Shown here: piece by piece, positions 62,684 to 64,000 of the stretch | Numbering within the stretch: position 1 is the stretch's first letter | Layout of the letters: every line of letters starts with the position of its first letter | Assembly: GCA_963210315.1 (NCBI GenBank) | Contig: OY723280.1 | Location: 1,054,001 to 1,118,000, forward strand | Source: Rhynchopus euleeides | Lineage: Eukaryota; Euglenozoa; Diplonemea; Diplonemida; Diplonemidae | DNA: 64,000 bases | Reading direction: 5' to 3' | The notes under the pieces: generated by a model | Told to the model about the DNA's origin: nothing | What the model saw: the letters and a program-made list of their open reading frames with translations, nothing else | The model's database searches: none | Position numbers and translations under genes: made by a program

Positions 62684-63044
62684 TTGTGTGTGGTTATAAA
62701 GTTTTAAGGCGGTGTCGCCCTGCACGGGCAGTAGCACCTCCCCTTCAGTATCGCACTCCCGAAGGATTCCCCAACACGACGTGACACCGGTTTCGACGCG
62801 TACTCTTCGTACCCCTCCCCCCGGCCGCGTCTCTTCAGCGAAGAACCGGGGATAATCGGACCAGGGCTAGCTAAACCCTGGTGGTGTCACGGGTGGGGTC
62901 GGAGAGGGAGAAAAAGGAAGAAATGAAGTTGCGAAAAAGTCAAACACTGACACGTGAAATCAATAAAAAGGGTGGTATATATCGCCCCCTTGCTGCGACG
63001 TAGACACTAAAGAGTCAGGCCGCTTCAAGAGTCTTGAGGGCTTG
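62684..63044 (-). repeat. Structured ~0.4-kb (AC)n-tailed repeat, copy 3 (5' shortened)
   Basis: As copies 1 and 2 but lacking the first ~45 bases on the minus strand, where a (TG)n run (63042-63062) takes their place. The outer helix is 62781-62788 with 62883-62890, the hairpin 62860-62882, and the inner arm 62795-62800 with 62826-62831. Confidence 0.75.
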
Positions 63045-63065
63045 TGTGTGTGTGTGTGTGTGTTT

Positions 63066-63539
63066 TGTTGAGAGTTCGGCAGGGCCAACCCAGTAAATAC
63101 TTCACTGTGCGACTCATAGCACACTCGCGCGGTTACCCAAGCCATTGTGCAGAGGGTGCTTTCGCTCCATACCCCACCACCACCTCCTATTGCTGACAGA
63201 CTGTAGAGAGCGATCGAGAAAAACGGGGGCGTTTGCGAGCTTCAAGGTCTGGGGAAGGTGACGAGACGAGTGAGTCGCCCTCAAACTGAGCATGAACGGG
63301 TATTCATCCGCATTCGCCGGCGACTTACACATGCCACACACAGGCCCGTTTCTTCGATCTGTATGGTGGCATCTTACTTTATTCTGTTTGGTTCCTTTGT
63401 TGATCTTACCCAGGGCGACAGGATTGTGTTTGTCGCACAGTGACGACAATCCTCTTCTGTGCACAGCTCCCCCACCCAATTCGCCCGCGTTGTGTACTGT
63501 CCGATATTGCACTATATTCGAGTGGTCGACTAGACTAGT
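63066..63539. other. Intergenic, no gene seen
   Basis: No frame with domain content and no repeat shared with the rest of the window. Confidence 0.35.
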
Positions 63540-63676
63540 TAGGGGGCCCGCCTCGTCGGATTTGACAAGGCTCTCGGGCCTCCGGAGGCGCCTCCGCCAG
63601 CCAAAAATCCACTTTTAGGAGGAAAAAACGCCTCCGGGGGCCCGAGAGCCTTGGATTCGACAAGTTGGCCCCACCC
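63540..63676. repeat. Short foldback element or hairpin
   Basis: CAAGGCTCTCGGGCCTCCGG (about 63565) faces CCGGGGGCCCGAGAGCCTTG (about 63635) around a short spacer. Outer parts (GTCGGATTTGACAA and GGATTCGACAAG) also pair roughly. It may be a very small MITE; no clear target duplication is visible. Confidence 0.55.
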
Positions 63677-64000
63677 CCCCCAACTATCCGCCGTGTAGAT
63701 GTTGCCTTCTCTGACACCCACACGCACTTCTTTTCGAGAGATCTGGTTGTTCTTGCATTGTGTCCATCTGACATTTTTCATGCTGGCAGATAACCCGATC
63801 TCCTGACCTTTCTGGGGACCAGATCCGCGTGAATTCCATTGCCTGGTCGTCGGTGTTTCCACATCACGCCATCGATAGTGATCTGTAGATGAAGCCTCCC
63901 CCCTCCCTACATCATCTAACCACACCATCATCCACCCACGCACACACCTGCCTGCTTGCAACCCCTCACCACTAAACCATCCGACCTGCAGGTCCGGCCT
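63677..64000. other. Intergenic, window end
   Basis: No frame of interest. From about 63895 the sequence becomes C/A-rich and ends near CGACCTGCAG (63983-63992), which would suit a 3' splice acceptor for an exon beyond the window. Confidence 0.3.

Noticed and set aside
1..64000. Search by eye for a spliced-leader RNA, rRNA or tRNA gene
   Set aside because: None recognised; absence by eye is weak evidence, and a covariance search would decide.

Overview
The window reads as nuclear DNA of a GC-rich, free-living protist. It has eight spliceosomal introns, long intergenic gaps full of C- or G-runs, and typical eukaryotic genes (PP2A scaffold, kinesin-8, sirtuin, PARP-like protein, six-TM K+ channel). 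All nine confident protein genes lie on the + strand. Several are preceded by a long pyrimidine tract and an AG, with the first ATG shortly after, which is how trans-spliced mRNAs look in Euglenozoa. Conventional introns combined with this layout would fit a diplonemid. That is inference: no spliced-leader gene is visible here.

Layout: 1283-5457 helical-repeat protein; 5854-8195 PP2A regulatory A subunit (4 exons, fully reconstructed); 8264-9411 foldback transposon; 10987-13770 kinesin-8; 14959-16050 PH-like/coiled-coil protein; 16.2-16.8 kb tandem repeats; 17203-19230 AACGTT-rich inverted-repeat transposon; 19788-20934 second copy of the foldback transposon; 21421-22488 secreted, glycosyltransferase-like protein; 23182-24547 piggyBac-type element; 24779-26701 CCCH-WWE-PARP protein with a degenerate catalytic centre; 26935-28284 sirtuin; 29813-30433 zinc-finger/PH protein.

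From 30.4 to 52.4 kb no intact host gene is seen. This part is a graveyard of nested mobile elements: 34.7-39.7 kb with hAT-like coding scraps, 40472-43963 and 43968-45536 with TTAA borders, 41281-41562 with TA borders, 46419-46824, and a textbook hAT element with an 8-bp target duplication at 48099-50351. Genes resume with a coiled-coil/Tudor-like protein (52482-54322) and a CNBD K+ channel (56623-59085). The end holds three ~99% identical ~0.4-kb repeats with a conserved RNA-like fold, interleaved with a 5'-truncated non-LTR retrotransposon fragment (RNase H plus zinc fingers) on the minus strand.

The host genes point to general cell biology (phosphatase scaffold, microtubule motor, NAD+-dependent deacylase, ADP-ribose-type protein, ion channel) and do not form an obvious pathway cluster. 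The most notable aspects are the density and diversity of small DNA transposons, the uniform phase-0 GTAT introns with very small 3' exons, and the structured (AC)n-tailed repeat.
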